Part shown: one piece after another, positions 7,490 through 8,988 of the stretch
Layout of the letters: every line of letters begins with the position of its first letter
Numbering within the stretch: the first letter of the stretch is position 1
Assembly: GCA_030950865.1 (NCBI GenBank)
Contig: JAUZQR010000426.1
Coordinates: 1 to 8,988 of the forward strand
Source: Mariprofundaceae bacterium
GTDB taxonomy: Bacteria; Pseudomonadota; Zetaproteobacteria; Mariprofundales; Mariprofundaceae
Direction: 5' to 3'
DNA: 8,988 nt
Made by a program: the position numbers and the translations under genes
The notes under the pieces: generated by a model
What the model saw: only the letters and a program-made list of their open reading frames with translations
What the model was told of the DNA's origin: nothing
Database searches by the model: none

Positions 7490-7518
7490 TTGACATTAAA
7501 TAGTTGTTTTTTGATGAT
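7490..7518 (+). promoter_or_regulatory. Candidate promoter for the mrp/apbC gene
   Basis: A perfect -35 consensus TTGACA lies at 7490-7495. With a 17-base spacer the -10 would be GATGAT at 7513-7518, which matches only three of six consensus positions. The spacing to the ATG at 7553 is suitable. The -10 is weak, so this is a tentative call. No equally good promoter for the divergent operon was found on the minus strand, although its upstream region is AT-rich. Confidence 0.3.
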
Positions 7519-7552
7519 AGGCTTTCATTAATGGTGTGGTAAGGACGAATCA

Positions 7553-8407
7553 ATGGCTCATAAGAACGTAATAACGGCGACAAGTGAAACGGCTGAAGAT
7601 GGCTTGAAACATGTAAAAAATATTATTGCAGTCGCATCGGGTAAAGGTGGTGTAGGTAAATCAACCACAGCGGTGAATTTGGCAGTGGCTTTGGCACAGT
7701 CAGGCGCGAAAGTTGGGCTTTTGGATGCGGATATTTATGGGCCTTCTGTGCCGCGTATGATGGGACTTGCGGGGCGTAAACCAGAAGTAAATATTGATGA
7801 TAAACAGTTTTACCCTTTACAGAATTTTGGTGTGAAAATCATGTCGATGGGTTGCTTGATTGATGAAGAGCAAGCCATGGTTTGGCGTGGGCCTATGGTG
7901 GCAGGGGCAGTAGCTCAGTTGTTAAGCGATGTGAAGTGGCAAGAGCTTGATTTTCTTATTGTGGATATGCCTCCTGGCACTGGTGATGCGCAACTTACCT
8001 TATCACAAAAGGTGACATTGGCAGGAGCTGTGGTGGTCACAACACCACAAGATATTGCGCTTCTTGATTGCCGAAAAGGCATTGAGATGTTTAACAAGGT
8101 GCATGTGCCAACGTTGGGCATTGTAGAAAATATGAGCCAGTTTATTTGTCCGCACTGTGGTGAATCGAGCGCGATTTTTTCAGAGGGTGGCGCGGATCGT
8201 TTGAGTAAAGAATTCAAAACTGAAGTGATTGCGCATGTGCCATTGGATATGCAAATTCGTATGGATGGTGATGATGGCACACCGATTGTGGCGGCGCATC
8301 CTGATTCCAAGCTGGCTGCGATTTATCGCGAATTGGCAGAGACTGTAAAGTCTAAGGTGGGTACGCTAAATAAACGCAAAATAAGTATTCCGATTATGCA
8401 GGGTTAA
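7553..8407 (+). CDS. mrp: Mrp/ApbC-type P-loop ATPase, iron-sulfur cluster carrier (short form)
   Basis: This is a 284-residue cytoplasmic MinD/Mrp-family ATPase that assembles and transfers Fe-S clusters to target proteins. Visible motifs are the deviant Walker A SGKGGVGKST (29-38), DADIYGPSVPRMMG (58-71), the Walker B-like DMPPGTGDAQLTLSQ (138-152) and the cluster-binding CPHC pair (199-202). The N-terminal MIP18/DUF59 domain found in longer Mrp proteins such as E. coli Mrp (about 370 residues) is absent: only about 22 residues precede the P-loop domain. The ATG at 7553 follows AAGGA with a 7-base gap, so this start is well supported. The gene is divergent from the hyf-like operon, and a role in maturing its Fe-S subunits is possible but unproven. 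Despite the name it is unrelated to Mrp-type Na+/H+ antiporters. Confidence 0.93.
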   Translation: MAHKNVITATSETAEDGLKHVKNIIAVASGKGGVGKSTTAVNLAVALAQSGAKVGLLDADIYGPSVPRMMGLAGRKPEVNIDDKQFYPLQNFGVKIMSMGCLIDEEQAMVWRGPMVAGAVAQLLSDVKWQELDFLIVDMPPGTGDAQLTLSQKVTLAGAVVVTTPQDIALLDCRKGIEMFNKVHVPTLGIVENMSQFICPHCGESSAIFSEGGADRLSKEFKTEVIAHVPLDMQIRMDGDDGTPIVAAHPDSKLAAIYRELAETVKSKVGTLNKRKISIPIMQG

Positions 8408-8421
8408 TTTGCAGCTAGGGT
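8408..8421. other. Convergent intergenic gap between mrp and nadB
   Basis: Only 14 bases separate the two stop codons. I see no convincing GC-rich hairpin with a T-run here or just inside either gene end, so the two convergent transcripts probably overlap or end by a factor-dependent route. Confidence 0.5.
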
Positions 8422-8988
8422 TTAAGGCTCAGGCGTAAGAAATGTATCTTTACCTGTGGGGTTGGTGTTTGGATAATCAGTGGAATAATGCAAACCGCGT
8501 GATTCATGACGTTGCTGTGCAGAACGAATAATAAGCTCTGCAATCAGGGATAAATTACGCAATTCAATTAAATCGCGGCTTAATGGATGTTGCCAGTAAA
8601 AATGCGCAATTTCTTCTTGTACAACCGTTAATCTGCGGCGGGCACGACGTAGCCGTTCATCTGAGCGTACGATGCCGACATAGTTGGACATAATCGCACG
8701 AATTTCATCCCAGTTCTGTTTAATCTGAATGCGTTCGCGCTCAGGGGTAATGCCCGATTCATCCCATGTTGGTAGCGCGATGGTTTCTGCGTTGGTTGGC
8801 TGTGCGATGATATGTTTGCTGCATGCTTTTGCCATTACCAAACATTCAAGTAAAGAATTGCTGGCTAGGCGGTTGGCACCATGCAAACCAGTGCAAGCGG
8901 ACTCCCCAATCACGTATAGACTTTCAATGTCTGTTTGCCCACTTAAATTGGTCGCAACACCACCGCACATATAATGCGCCGCAGGTAC
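8422..8988 (-). CDS. nadB: L-aspartate oxidase, C-terminal part (runs off the right edge)
   Basis: This is the last 188 residues of NadB, the FAD enzyme that oxidises L-aspartate to iminoaspartate for NAD biosynthesis. The fragment opens at the edge with VPAAHYMCGGV, the signature around the catalytic histidine. It continues through IGESACTGLHGANRLASNSLLE, containing the substrate-binding arginine 35 residues after that histidine, the same spacing as H351 and R386 in E. coli NadB. The remainder is the helical C-terminal domain (DERLRRARRRL, LIELRNLSLIAELIIRSAQQRHESRGLHYSTDYP). An ATG at 8970 is internal and is not the true start, because the conserved motif continues upstream in frame to the window edge. 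The gene ends with TAA at 8422-8424, converging on mrp. Fumarate reductase or succinate dehydrogenase flavoproteins share the fold, but the HYxCGGV and ESRGLHYSTDYP motifs favour NadB. Confidence 0.93.
   Translation of the reverse strand, partial: VPAAHYMCGGVATNLSGQTDIESLYVIGESACTGLHGANRLASNSLLECLVMAKACSKHIIAQPTNAETIALPTWDESGITPERERIQIKQNWDEIRAIMSNYVGIVRSDERLRRARRRLTVVQEEIAHFYWQHPLSRDLIELRNLSLIAELIIRSAQQRHESRGLHYSTDYPNTNPTGKDTFLTPEP

Noticed and set aside
7179..7493. Plus-strand open frame of about 104 codons across the regulator gene
   Set aside because: It is antisense to a clear HTH-cupin gene and has no family features or ribosome-binding site.
7915..8310. Minus-strand open frame of about 131 codons inside mrp
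   Set aside because: It is a shadow frame antisense to a well conserved ATPase and has no recognisable domain.
7553..8407. Mrp antiporter gene linked functionally to the antiporter-like Hyf subunits
   Set aside because: The shared name is coincidental. This protein is a P-loop Fe-S carrier, not a cation/proton antiporter.
8400..8440. Bidirectional terminator between mrp and nadB
   Set aside because: No stable GC-rich inverted repeat with a T-run could be found in the 14-base gap or the adjoining gene ends.

Overview
The window looks like chromosomal DNA from a moderately AT-leaning Gram-negative bacterium, most likely a proteobacterium. A chemolithotrophic gamma- or zetaproteobacterial type is plausible from gene content, but this is an impression and not a phylogenetic result. 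There are no mobile elements, RNA genes, CRISPR arrays or broken genes. Coding density is very high.

Layout: positions 7441 to 1 hold a tightly packed minus-strand operon. It begins with a small XRE-family HTH/cupin regulator and continues into six genes of a membrane complex related to hydrogenase-4, formate hydrogenlyase and complex I, in the order hyfB, hyfC, hyfE, hyfF, hyfG, hyfI. hyfI is cut by the left edge after 52 codons. The first five junctions (regulator/hyfB, B/C, C/E, E/F, F/G) are all 4-base ATGA stop/start overlaps; hyfG and hyfI are 9 bases apart. To the right of a 111-bp divergent intergenic region lies a plus-strand gene for a short Mrp/ApbC-type P-loop ATPase (7553-8407). 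It converges, with only 14 bases between stop codons, on the 3' part of nadB (L-aspartate oxidase), which runs off the right edge.

Main point: the HyfG-like catalytic subunit does not carry the paired cysteines that bind the NiFe site in hydrogenases. The proximal CxxC is replaced by Ser-Gly-Asp-Ser (residues 239-242) and the distal DPCxxC region reads Asn-Cys-Ser-Tyr-Ala-Gly near the C-terminus. The complex is therefore probably not a hydrogenase. It belongs with the 'energy-converting hydrogenase related' (Ehr) assemblies, which combine antiporter-like proton channels, a NuoH-like connector and NuoB/C/D-like hydrophilic subunits, but whose electron donor and acceptor are not established. 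Here hyfD and the usual polyferredoxin subunits are absent from the visible operon, and the operon is led by a co-translated XRE-cupin regulator instead of a HyfR/FhlA-type activator.

Working together: HyfB and HyfF (antiporter-like), HyfC (NuoH-like) and HyfE (NuoK-like) would form the membrane arm. HyfG (NuoC-NuoD fusion) and HyfI (NuoB-like, Fe-S) would form the peripheral arm that moves electrons. The neighbouring Mrp-type protein may supply Fe-S clusters, but that link rests only on proximity.
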